Of a stretch of 64,000 bases of DNA, positions 42,078 to 53,761 are shown in pieces. The translations under genes and the position numbers were made by a program. How positions within the stretch are numbered: position 1 is the stretch's first letter; each line of letters opens with the position of its first letter. The stretch is from Caulobacter sp. 602-1. Lineage in GTDB: Bacteria > Pseudomonadota > Alphaproteobacteria > Caulobacterales > Caulobacteraceae. The stretch covers positions 496,001 through 560,000 of the forward strand of contig NZ_RRYI01000002.1 in the NCBI RefSeq assembly GCF_003931565.1, in the 5' to 3' direction. The notes beneath the pieces are model-generated. The model did no database searches, was not told the origin of the DNA, and saw only the letters and a list, made by a program, of their open reading frames with translations.

Positions 42078-43901
42078 TTGCTCAACCGTCGTCAAATGAT
42101 GTTCGCCACCGCCGCGGCCGGCTTCGCCGCCACCGGCGGCGCGCCGTCCCTGGCCTTCGCGCGCGAAGGCGAGGTCGCCAAGCTCAACGCGCTGTTCGAC
42201 GAGATCATGGCCAAGCAGTTGCGCCAGTCGCCCGAGACGGCGACCGGCCTGGGCCTGGACAGCGGTGACCTGGCCTGGACCAAGGGCTTGCTCAGCGACC
42301 GCTCGTTCGCCGCCATCAAGTCGGGCGCGGCCCAGACCTCCCAGCAACTGGCCGCCCTGCGCGGCATCGACCGCCGCGCTCTGAAGGGCATGGACGCCGC
42401 CAACTACGACACTGTCGAGTTCGTGCTGGCGGTGCAGGACGAGGGCAACAAGAAGTTCAGCTACGGCGGCGGCGGTTCGGGCGCGCCCTACGTCCTCAGC
42501 CAGCTGACCGGCAGCTACCAGCAGATGCCGGATTTCCTGGACACCCAGCACAGCATCGAGACCAAGGCCGACGCCGACGCCTATCTGTCGCGCATGGAGG
42601 GCTTCGCCCGCCTGATGGACCAGGAAACCGCCCTGGCCAGGCAGGACATGGCCGACGGCGTGATCCCGCCGGACTTCATCATCGACAAGACCCTGGTCCA
42701 GATGAAGGCCTTCGCCGACACCCCGACGGCCGACTCGCCGCTGGTCAAGTCGATCGCCCGTCGGACCAAGGACAAGAACATCGCCGGCGACTGGGCCGCT
42801 GAAGCTTCGCGCATCTACGAAGGTTCGGTCCTGCCGGCCCTGAAGCGCCAGATCGCCCTGCTGGAGAGCGTCCGTGGCAAGGCCACGCATGACGCTGGCG
42901 TGTGGCGCCTGAAAGACGGCGCCGACTACTACGCCGTGTCGTTGAAGAACTACACGACCTCGGACATGAAGCCGGATGAGATCCACCAATTGGGTCTGGA
43001 TCTGGTGAAGTCGATCAACGCCGAGGCCGACAAGCTGTTCAAGAGCATCGGCATGACCCAGGGCACGGTCGGCGAGCGCATGGCCAAGCTGGGCGAGGAC
43101 ATCTATCCGAACACCGACGAGGCCAAGGAGCAGCTTATCAAGGATCTGAACGCCAAGGCGGCCTGGATCCAGAAGCAGCTTCCGGCCTATTTCGGCGCCC
43201 TGCCCAAGGCGCCGCTGGAGATCCGCCGCGTTCCCAAGGCCATCGAGGCTGGCGCGCCGGGCGGCTACTACAACTCGCCTTCGCTCGACGGCAAGCGCCC
43301 AGGCATCTACTGGATCAACCTGCGCGACACCAAGGAGCAGGCCAAGTACACCCTGACGACCCTGACGGTGCACGAGGGCGTCCCGGGCCACCATCTGCAG
43401 CTGTCGATCTCGAACGAGGCCAAGGGCCTGCCCATGATCCGCAAGATCATCGGCTTCTCGGGCTACACCGAGGGCTGGGCGCTCTATTCCGAGCAGCTGG
43501 CCGTCGAGATGGGCATCTACAAGACCGACCCGCGCGGTCACATCGGCATGCTGCACGACGCCCTGTTCCGCGCCGTCCGCCTCGTGGTCGACACCGGCAT
43601 GCACTACAAGAAGTGGAGCCGAGAGCAGGCCGTGAAGTACATGGCCGAGACCATGGGCGACGAGGAAAGCGGCTCGATCACCGAGATCGAACGTTACGTC
43701 GTGTGGCCGGGTCAGGCCTGCAGCTACATGATCGGCAAGATCGTCTGGCTGCGCGCCCGCGCCAAGGCCCAGAAGGCGCTCGGCAAGAAGTTCGACATCC
43801 GCGAGTTCCACGACGCGGGCCTGCTCTCGGGCATGACCCCGCTGACCACGCTGGAACGCGTGATTGACGACTACATCGTCAGCAAGGGCGGCAAGGCCTG
43901 A
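42078..43901 (+). CDS. Tat-exported DUF885 family protein
   Basis: 607 residues from TTG 42078, preceded by a strong GGGGAGGAAAA site. The leader LNRRQMMFATAAAGFAATGG is Tat-like, with cleavage near LAFA. HEGVPGHH (432-439), FSGYTEGWALYSEQL and YVVWPGQACSYMIGKIVWLR are the DUF885 marks also seen in the paralogue at 8626-10410; the two differ in leader type (Sec there, Tat here). If metal-loaded before export, Tat would be logical. A strong terminator follows. Confidence 0.88.
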   Translation: MLNRRQMMFATAAAGFAATGGAPSLAFAREGEVAKLNALFDEIMAKQLRQSPETATGLGLDSGDLAWTKGLLSDRSFAAIKSGAAQTSQQLAALRGIDRRALKGMDAANYDTVEFVLAVQDEGNKKFSYGGGGSGAPYVLSQLTGSYQQMPDFLDTQHSIETKADADAYLSRMEGFARLMDQETALARQDMADGVIPPDFIIDKTLVQMKAFADTPTADSPLVKSIARRTKDKNIAGDWAAEASRIYEGSVLPALKRQIALLESVRGKATHDAGVWRLKDGADYYAVSLKNYTTSDMKPDEIHQLGLDLVKSINAEADKLFKSIGMTQGTVGERMAKLGEDIYPNTDEAKEQLIKDLNAKAAWIQKQLPAYFGALPKAPLEIRRVPKAIEAGAPGGYYNSPSLDGKRPGIYWINLRDTKEQAKYTLTTLTVHEGVPGHHLQLSISNEAKGLPMIRKIIGFSGYTEGWALYSEQLAVEMGIYKTDPRGHIGMLHDALFRAVRLVVDTGMHYKKWSREQAVKYMAETMGDEESGSITEIERYVVWPGQACSYMIGKIVWLRARAKAQKALGKKFDIREFHDAGLLSGMTPLTTLERVIDDYIVSKGGKA

Positions 43902-43928
43902 GCCTGAAGAACGAATGGCTGAAGCGGA

Positions 43929-43955
43929 ACGGAGGGGCCTCGCCCCTCCGTTTTT
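43929..43955 (+). terminator. Rho-independent terminator of the second DUF885 gene
   Basis: ACGGAGGGGC-CTC-GCCCCTCCGT forms a perfect 10-bp stem with a 3-base loop, followed by TTTTT. Part may also serve the convergent EAL gene. Confidence 0.9.
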
Positions 43956-43958
43956 CGT

Positions 43959-45566
43959 CTAGCCCCAGCTTTCCGACGCTCCAGCCCGGCGCGCCACCGC
44001 GGCGATCGCCGGGGCGGGGCGCAGGGGCGGGCTCGGCCTGTCGGCCGGCTTGCCGTAGAGCCAGCCCTGGGCGAAGTCGACGCCAGCCGCGCGCACGATG
44101 TCGGCTACCTCCACCGTCTCGACCATCTCGGCCACGGTGCGGATCTTCAGGTCCTGGCACAGCTCGACCAGGCGACGCACCAGGGCGCCGTCGCGGCCGT
44201 TGTCGGCCAATTCGCGGACATAGCGGCCGTCGATCTTGACGATGTCGAGCGACAGCTGCTGCAAATAGGCGAACGACGACGAGCCCGCGCCGAAGTCGTC
44301 CAGGCAGACCATCGAGCCCAGGCTACGCAGGCTCTGGATATGGCGGTTGGCGCGCGGCAGGTCGTCGATCGCGGCGGTTTCCGTGACCTCGAAGATCAGC
44401 CGACCCTTGGCCTCGTCATGTTTGGACAGCAGGCGACCGATGTGATCGACGAAGGTCTCGTTGACGATCGTTCTCCCCGAAACGTTCACGGCCAGCTTCA
44501 GCTTGCGGTCCTGGTCGTTGGCCAGCTTCTTCACCGCCTGTTCGACGATGGCGTGGTCTAGCTCCTCGATCAGGTCGAATTCCTCGGCCATGCGGATCAG
44601 GGCGAACGGGCTGCCGCCGTCCTCGAAGCGCACCAGCACCTCGTGGTGATGCGCCTGGCCGGTCGCCAGCGACACCACCGGCTGGTAGGCGAGGTTGAAT
44701 CGGCGCTGGCTGACGGCCACGCCCAGCGCGCCGGCGCGGGCCAGGGTGCGCTTCACGGATCGGTTCATCGCCTCCGACAGCGTCATCGGCGGCATGTCCT
44801 TCAAGCCCTCGCGCAGGAAGTCGTCGAGGGCGTAGCGAAGCGCGCGAAGCGCGCGGGCCGAGCCGCCGCCGGCCTCCAGCGGTACGATGTGAGCGCGGGC
44901 CTCGGCGCTGACCATGCGGGTCAAGCGCTTGATCATGTTGTCGGGGCGGTCGTCGCGGGTGCGCAGCAGGGCGAAACGATCGGGTGACAGTTGGGTGGCG
45001 GCCGAGCCGCCGTGCGACTCGGCGCGCACGGCGCTGGCGACGCGCAGGTCGAGGGCGGCCGCCTCACCGGGCGTCAGGCCGCCGCGCATCGTCTCCAGGC
45101 CGGCGAACTCGACCATGGCCAGCTCCAATTCCAGGCCGGTGACGCGGGCGGCCTCGAACAGACCCTTGGCGATGTCGTCGAACGACTCGCGGGGATGCAG
45201 CGTGCCGGCCGTCAACGGCGGACCGGCCGACTGGGCGGCGGTGACGGCCAGCGAGACCCTGCCGTCGTTCTCGGGCAGGGCGCGCAGGATCACGCGGACG
45301 TGGCGGTTTCCCGGACCGCCGAGGCGCAGCACCACCGGACCGCGGCGCACGCCGTCGTCGGCGCAGTTCAGCATGGCGTCCATCAGTGGTTGGTCGTCGG
45401 CGTGGAACAGGTGCGGCCACACCTTGCCGGTCAGCCCGGCCTCGCTCTGGCCCATGACTTTCTGCGCGGCGCCCAGCGCCAGGCGCACGCGGCCATTTTG
45501 CAGCTCGACGAGGAGATCGGCGCTGGCGAACGCCAGGCCCAAAAGGCGACGCGGATCGATGGACAA
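43959..45566 (-). CDS. EAL domain cyclic-di-GMP phosphodiesterase
   Basis: 535 residues. An N-terminal PAS-like region (about 1-110), a degenerate linker or GGDEF-like stretch (about 120-270), then an EAL domain. The signature is EVL (Glu309), with the metal and catalytic set present: LAVNVSG, FEVTETA, CLDDFGAGSSSF, DIVKIDGRYV, VAEMVET, DFAQGWLYGKP. It should hydrolyse c-di-GMP, and GGDEF synthase residues are absent. Start TTG 45566 chosen because GGGGGGATT lies 6-14 bases upstream; the frame extends to 45599. It is divergent from recA. Confidence 0.88.
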   Translation of the reverse strand: MSIDPRRLLGLAFASADLLVELQNGRVRLALGAAQKVMGQSEAGLTGKVWPHLFHADDQPLMDAMLNCADDGVRRGPVVLRLGGPGNRHVRVILRALPENDGRVSLAVTAAQSAGPPLTAGTLHPRESFDDIAKGLFEAARVTGLELELAMVEFAGLETMRGGLTPGEAAALDLRVASAVRAESHGGSAATQLSPDRFALLRTRDDRPDNMIKRLTRMVSAEARAHIVPLEAGGGSARALRALRYALDDFLREGLKDMPPMTLSEAMNRSVKRTLARAGALGVAVSQRRFNLAYQPVVSLATGQAHHHEVLVRFEDGGSPFALIRMAEEFDLIEELDHAIVEQAVKKLANDQDRKLKLAVNVSGRTIVNETFVDHIGRLLSKHDEAKGRLIFEVTETAAIDDLPRANRHIQSLRSLGSMVCLDDFGAGSSSFAYLQQLSLDIVKIDGRYVRELADNGRDGALVRRLVELCQDLKIRTVAEMVETVEVADIVRAAGVDFAQGWLYGKPADRPSPPLRPAPAIAAVARRAGASESWG

Positions 45567-45723
45567 GTCGGCAATCCCCCCAGAACACCGGGCCCCCAAG
45601 AAGCGGCTAAGCTGGCACGGCGGGACTTAAAGAGCCGTTTCGTGCGGATAGGAGCGACCCCATATCCGGTCGCCACGGTGCGACATTATGGCCTACGACA
45701 GAAACGGTCGTTTCTCCCGACGA

Positions 45724-45738
45724 GAACATCTTGCGAAC
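45724..45738. promoter_or_regulatory. LexA operator (SOS box) of recA
   Basis: GAAC-ATCTTGC-GAAC is the alphaproteobacterial SOS box GTTC-N7-GTTC on the other strand. It lies 107-121 bases before recA, overlapping the probable -35 (TTGCGA 45731-45736). A third GAAC follows at 45742-45745. No second SOS box was noticed in the window. Confidence 0.85.
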
Positions 45739-45844
45739 CCGGAACAAAGGGCGTACGCATTAAGGGTGTTCCACAGGTCGTTGTGGCGGGGCGCGGGAAG
45801 CGCCGATCGAGCGACCGGAATCATGGGATAGAGGGCGGATCAAC

Positions 45845-46915
<1,071 letters not shown>

Positions 46916-47295
46916 TCTCCTCGCAAGGTTTCGCGGCCCTCGCCCGACCCCGGGCGTCCCCGCCTTCAACACGCCCGCGGCCGGACCGCCGCGAGGGCCG
47001 CGATCGCAGGCCGCCTGGACCCCATGCCAGGCGGCCTTTTTCGTTCAGCGGACGAAGATCATCCCTGCGATACGGGGGAGGTCGCCCAAAGGGCCAGAGC
47101 GGGCGAGATGGACGCATGCCGCATCACCCCCTCGGTCGCTCCAGATGGCGCGGGGGGCGTCTCCAGCCTCTCAACCCGTCCTTTTCCGCCCGGTCTAGGG
47201 TCCCCATCTGTGGATCGGTTTCCCCTTCGCCAAAAACCGCGCTATGCAGCGCGCGACTCCCGGCCGCTCGCCGGACGCCCAGACTTGAGACGCTC
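46916..47295. other. 380-base gap between recA and alaS
   Basis: Holds the recA terminator (47008-47041) and the alaS leader. In the leader GCTATGCA at 47240-47247 resembles the Caulobacter -10 (GCTANAWC), but no convincing -35 was found. No T-box or other structured leader is apparent; the region reads open in the alaS frame from 47116 without family similarity. Confidence 0.4.
47008..47041 (+). terminator. Rho-independent terminator of recA
   Basis: AGGCCGCCTGG (47008-47018) pairs perfectly with 47027-47037 over 11 bp, loop of 8, followed by four further T. Confidence 0.9.
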
Positions 47296-49941
<2,646 letters not shown>

Positions 49942-49966
49942 TCGACCTGACGGTTCGAATGACGAT

Positions 49967-49993
49967 GGGGACGCCGCGAGGCGTCCCCTTTTT
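49967..49993 (+). terminator. Rho-independent terminator of alaS
   Basis: GGGGACGCC-GCGA-GGCGTCCCC, a 9-bp perfect stem with a tetraloop followed by five T. Confidence 0.9.
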
Positions 49994-50059
49994 CATGCCG
50001 ACGCTTGACGGCGCGCCCGCTTCCGCGTTGATTTACTTCTGTAGTCTCATGGGGGCGAG

Positions 50060-50551
50060 ATGCGAAACGGGATCGGATTGGCGCTGTTGGCCGCTCTGAC
50101 CGCCTGCGATCAGGCGCCGGCCCCCTCTACCGCCATCCCGCCGCCGTCCTTCTGGCGTGTCGAGATCGTCGAGGACTCTGGCGGCCAGACCGGCGCGGTC
50201 GAGGTCTGCGCCAATCCGGAGATCTTCGCCGCCTTCTCGCGCGCCGAGCCCAGCATAGCCGGCCAGCCGTGCAAGCCCTATGGCAAGCCCGCGACCGACA
50301 CGCCGACCGATTATGCTGGACGCTGCGAGGCCAACGGACAGCGCTACGGCCTCTACGTCTCGACCCAGGGTGACCGGGCCAGCGACTTCACCGTCCGCTT
50401 CGCCCTGCAGCCGCTCCAGACCGACATCGGCACGGTCGTTCAGGCTCGTCGCTATCGCCGGCTCGGTGACTGCCCCGCCGGCTGGAAGGCCGGCGATCAG
50501 GCCAAGGTCGGCGGCGGCCCCGCCTCGAACCTGCTTGCGCCCAAGGTCTAG
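50060..50551 (+). CDS. Putative lipoprotein (DUF3617-like)
   Basis: 163 residues. MRNGIGLALLAALTAC is a short signal with lipobox LTAC (Cys16), so lipid-anchored. The body starts SFWRVEIVEDSGG and has four more Cys (EVCANPE, QPCKPY, GRCEAN, GDCPAG) likely to pair, with a SDFTVRF beta region; this is DUF3617-like. TTGACG at 50005 could be a -35. The start is ATG at 50060 with GGGGGCG upstream. Confidence 0.72.
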   Translation: MRNGIGLALLAALTACDQAPAPSTAIPPPSFWRVEIVEDSGGQTGAVEVCANPEIFAAFSRAEPSIAGQPCKPYGKPATDTPTDYAGRCEANGQRYGLYVSTQGDRASDFTVRFALQPLQTDIGTVVQARRYRRLGDCPAGWKAGDQAKVGGGPASNLLAPKV

Positions 50552-50579
50552 TCTGCCCCTCCAGAGGGACCGACGCGTC

Positions 50580-51524
50580 CTAGCTGACGCGGGCCGTCAG
50601 CAGCAGCGCCACAACGGACAGGGTGATCGCCGAGAGCGCCGTGGTCAGGGCCACGATCCGCGCCGCGCCGCGCGGCCAGACGCCGTACGCTCGGGTCTGG
50701 ATGAAGACATTGACCGCCGTCGGCGCGGCCGCCAGCAGGGTCGCGCCGGCGCGGAAGAGGGGCGGGGCGGGGGTCAGGCCGACGGCCAGCCAGACCAGCA
50801 GCGGGAAGGCGGCCAGCTTGACGAGCGTGGCCAGGACCACCGGCGCGGTCGCGGGAGCGGCTTCGTTATCGGCCTCGCTCAGACCTAGGGCCGCGCCCAG
50901 CGCCACCAGACCGACGGGGCTGCCTGAGAAGGCGGCCATGCCGACCGCGCGGTCCAGCGGCTCCGGCAGGGCGATGTCCAGCAGGGCCAGGGCGACGCCG
51001 CCCAGGGCCGCGACCACGACCGGATTGTGGAACGCCTGCACGGTCGAGCGCCAGACCGACCGACCGGCCGCCCAGCCGAGCAGGCCCACGCCGGCGGTCG
51101 CCAGCACCGCGAAGTCGATGGCCACCACCCCCGCGGCCAGCCGTGCGGCTTCGGCCCCGAGGACCGAGGCGGTGACGGGGAGGGCCAGGAAGGCGCTGTT
51201 GCCGACCCCGGACGCCATGCCAGCCCCGGCGCGCTCGGCCCGGTTCCAGCCCAGCGTACGGCCCGCCGCCACGGTCGCGGCCATCAGCAGAAGGCCGATA
51301 CAGGCATAGGCGACCAGGCCCAGGATCAGGTCATGGCTGGGCCGACCCAGGCGCGACAGCGAGTGAATCAGCAGGGCGGGAAAGCCGACCCAATAGACAT
51401 AGGCCGACAGACCTTGGGTCATCCGCCCGTCCAGCAGGCGCAGCCGGACGAGGGCCACGCCCGCGCCGACCAGCAGGAAGAACGGCCAGACCCGGGACAG
51501 AACGTCGAGGACGAGGTGCGTCAC
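50580..51524 (-). CDS. AEC (auxin efflux carrier) family transporter
   Basis: 314 residues with about ten membrane spans. Features: WPFFLLVGAGVALVRLRLLD, YVYWVGFPALLIHSLSR, the unwound GVGNSAFLALPVTASVLG region and AAAPTAVNVFIQTRAYGVWP near the C-terminus, all typical of AEC proteins (malate, amino acid or other organic anion exporters). GTG 51524 chosen because the open frame upstream overlaps the DUF2939 gene, which ends at 51535. Substrate unknown. Confidence 0.87.
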   Translation of the reverse strand: MTHLVLDVLSRVWPFFLLVGAGVALVRLRLLDGRMTQGLSAYVYWVGFPALLIHSLSRLGRPSHDLILGLVAYACIGLLLMAATVAAGRTLGWNRAERAGAGMASGVGNSAFLALPVTASVLGAEAARLAAGVVAIDFAVLATAGVGLLGWAAGRSVWRSTVQAFHNPVVVAALGGVALALLDIALPEPLDRAVGMAAFSGSPVGLVALGAALGLSEADNEAAPATAPVVLATLVKLAAFPLLVWLAVGLTPAPPLFRAGATLLAAAPTAVNVFIQTRAYGVWPRGAARIVALTTALSAITLSVVALLLTARVS

Positions 51525-51534
51525 GAGAGGCGGA

Positions 51535-52113
51535 TCAGCCCTGGCGCTCGTCGCCGGGCAGGCGGATGTGCACCAGCTTCCAGGTGAACAACGCCCTGCG
51601 CTCGAAGGTGAAGATCGTGACCCTGCCGCTACCGTCCGGCCGCTTGACCGCGATGCGCACACGGTTGGGGTCCCAGTACGCGATACTGGGATAGGGCCCC
51701 TTGAGGGTGTCCTTGACCTGGCCGCCCAGCGAGGTGTCGCGGGACATGGCGGGCGGGGCCTTGCCCGGGGCGTAGCCGCGGGTCAGGGCCGAGACGCCGG
51801 CCACGGTCAGGTAGCGGTCGACCTTGGGCTCCGGCGGGGCGAGGGGTTCGATGGCCTTCTTGAAGGCGCTGAGCGGGTCGCGCCAGATCGACGGGGTTTC
51901 CGGCTGGGCGACCGGCGCGTCGGCCACCAGCTGGCCGGTCAGGCTGCGACGCACGGCGGGGAAGTCGACCAATTCACCGATCGCCTGCACGTCCTCGTAC
52001 TGGGCGGCGGCCTTCAGGGCGCGGAAGGCGAACCAAGGCGCGGTGGCGAAGGCGGCGGCGAAGACGAAGATCGCTAGAACGATCAGGTCCCAGATCCGCT
52101 TCTGCAGGGTCAT
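51535..52113 (-). CDS. DUF2939 family membrane-anchored protein
   Basis: 192 residues. One N-terminal span (IWDLIVLAIFVFAAAFATAP), then FAFRALKAAAQYEDVQAIGE and LVDFPAVRRSLTGQLV, the DUF2939 hallmark, and a C-terminal beta part (RVRIAVKRPDGSGRVTIFTF, WKLVHIRLP). Likely periplasmic domain; function unknown. ATG 52113 with GGAGG upstream. It precedes the AEC transporter by 10 bases, so the two are probably one operon. Confidence 0.85.
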   Translation of the reverse strand: MTLQKRIWDLIVLAIFVFAAAFATAPWFAFRALKAAAQYEDVQAIGELVDFPAVRRSLTGQLVADAPVAQPETPSIWRDPLSAFKKAIEPLAPPEPKVDRYLTVAGVSALTRGYAPGKAPPAMSRDTSLGGQVKDTLKGPYPSIAYWDPNRVRIAVKRPDGSGRVTIFTFERRALFTWKLVHIRLPGDERQG

Positions 52114-52232
52114 GCCGCCTCCGAAAGGTTAACGCCGGATATCCCAGCTATCGCCGTTCTCCGCAAGGCCGCTCGCGTGAGAGGCGCGGACGATGGAAGA
52201 GGGGCGGGCGGAGCGGACAGCGGGAGACGAAA

Positions 52233-52262
52233 AACGCCCCGGAGGCTGTCCTCCGGGGCGTT
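52233..52262 (-). terminator. Rho-independent terminator of icd
   Basis: A 12-bp perfect stem (52233-52244 with 52251-52262) and 6-base loop, followed on the minus strand by TTTTTCGTC, 27 bases past the icd stop. Confidence 0.9.
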
Positions 52263-52288
52263 GTCGTTCAGGCCGGAGCCCGAAAGGC

Positions 52289-53500
52289 CTAGGCCATGGC
52301 CTTCTTCAGGTTCTCGTCGATCTTGTCGAGGAAGCCTTCGGTGGTCAGCCAGCCTTGCTTGTCGCCGACCAGCAGCGCCAGATCCTTGGTCATGAAGCCG
52401 CTTTCGACGGTGTCGACGCAGACCTTTTCCAGGGTCAGGGCGAAGTTGGCCAGGTCCTGATTGTTGTCCAGCTTGGCGCGGTGGGCCAGGCCACGCGTCC
52501 AGGCGAAGATCGAGGCGATCGAGTTGGTCGAGGTGCTCTCGCCCTTCTGGTGCTGGCGATAGTGGCGGGTGACGGTGCCGTGGGCGGCTTCGGCTTCCAC
52601 CGTCTTGCCGTCCGGCGTCATCAGCACCGAGGTCATCAGGCCCAGCGAGCCGAAGCCCTGGGCGACGATGTCCGACTGCACGTCGCCGTCGTAGTTCTTG
52701 CAGGCCCAGACGTAGCCGCCCGACCACTTCAGCGCCGAGGCGACCATGTCGTCGATCAGGCGGTGTTCGTAGTGGATGCCCTTGGCCTTGAAGGCCTCAG
52801 CGTATTCGGCGTCGTAGATTTCCTGGAAGATGTCCTTGAAGCGGCCATCATAGGCCTTGAGGATCGTGTTCTTCGTGGAGAGGTACACCGGATAGCCGCG
52901 GCCCAGGCCGTAGGCGAACGAAGCGTGGGCGAAGTCGCGGATCGAGTCGTCGAGGTTGTACATGCCCATGGCGACGCCCGAGGAGGGGGCCTTGAACACT
53001 TCGTGCTCGATCGTGGCGCCGTCTTCGCCGACGAACTTGATCGTCAGCGTGCCCTTGCCCGGGAACAGGAAGTCGGTGGCCTTGTACTGATCGCCGAAGG
53101 CGTGGCGGCCGACGATGATCGGCTGGGTCCAGCCCGGCACCAGACGCGGCACGTTCTGGCAGATGATCGGTTCACGGAAGATCACGCCGCCCAGGATGTT
53201 GCGGATCGTGCCGTTCGGCGACTTCCACATCTTCTTGAGATTGAATTCCTTCACGCGGGCCTCGTCCGGCGTGATGGTGGCGCACTTGACGGCGACGCCA
53301 TGCTTCTTGGTCGCGTTGGCCGCGTCGATGGTCACCTGATCGTCGGTGGCGTCGCGGTTCTCGACCGACAGGTCATAGTAGTCCAGCTCGAGGTCGAGAT
53401 ACGGGAAGATCAGCTTGTCCTTGATGAGCTTCCAGATGATGCGGGTCATTTCATCGCCGTCCATGTCGACGACGGGATTGGCGACTTTGATCTTGGCCAT
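52289..53500 (-). CDS. icd: NADP-dependent isocitrate dehydrogenase
   Basis: 403 residues, the homodimeric eukaryote-like type usual in Alphaproteobacteria. [20 protein letters not shown] at the start, substrate Ser/Arg region [39 protein letters not shown] and the NADP loop [20 protein letters not shown]. It makes 2-oxoglutarate in the TCA cycle. ATG 53500. Monocistronic with a strong terminator. The 261 bases to the divergent hybrid kinase hold no other gene. Confidence 0.98.
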   Translation of the reverse strand: MAKIKVANPVVDMDGDEMTRIIWKLIKDKLIFPYLDLELDYYDLSVENRDATDDQVTIDAANATKKHGVAVKCATITPDEARVKEFNLKKMWKSPNGTIRNILGGVIFREPIICQNVPRLVPGWTQPIIVGRHAFGDQYKATDFLFPGKGTLTIKFVGEDGATIEHEVFKAPSSGVAMGMYNLDDSIRDFAHASFAYGLGRGYPVYLSTKNTILKAYDGRFKDIFQEIYDAEYAEAFKAKGIHYEHRLIDDMVASALKWSGGYVWACKNYDGDVQSDIVAQGFGSLGLMTSVLMTPDGKTVEAEAAHGTVTRHYRQHQKGESTSTNSIASIFAWTRGLAHRAKLDNNQDLANFALTLEKVCVDTVESGFMTKDLALLVGDKQGWLTTEGFLDKIDENLKKAMA

Positions 53501-53761
53501 TGCGGGGATGTTCCTCTGGCGGTGGCGCGCCTGTGGCGATCTGGCGCACAGGGCCAGGAAGCGGCGCGGTCCGGGAGGCTATAGACTGTTGCGTCGCGGG
53601 GGAAAAGCGGGTCGGTTGGACCTGGTGATCAAGTTCAGCTTTTCGGCGTGGAGTTTCGAGCGCGACGGCCCAGGGCGGGGCCTGACCGTGTTTCGTGAGG
53701 CGTGGCCTCGTTTCTCGAGGACGCGAGACGGTCTGTAACGGCGGGCTTGGGGGAGCTGTTT

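Noticed and set aside
46916..47295. Leader-peptide or T-box control of alaS
   Set aside because: T-boxes are not expected in Alphaproteobacteria and no T-box bulge or specifier loop was visible; no Ala-rich leader with an attenuator was found.
52118..52140. TTAA half-site before the DUF2939 gene
   Set aside because: The second half (ATAT or TATC) does not match.
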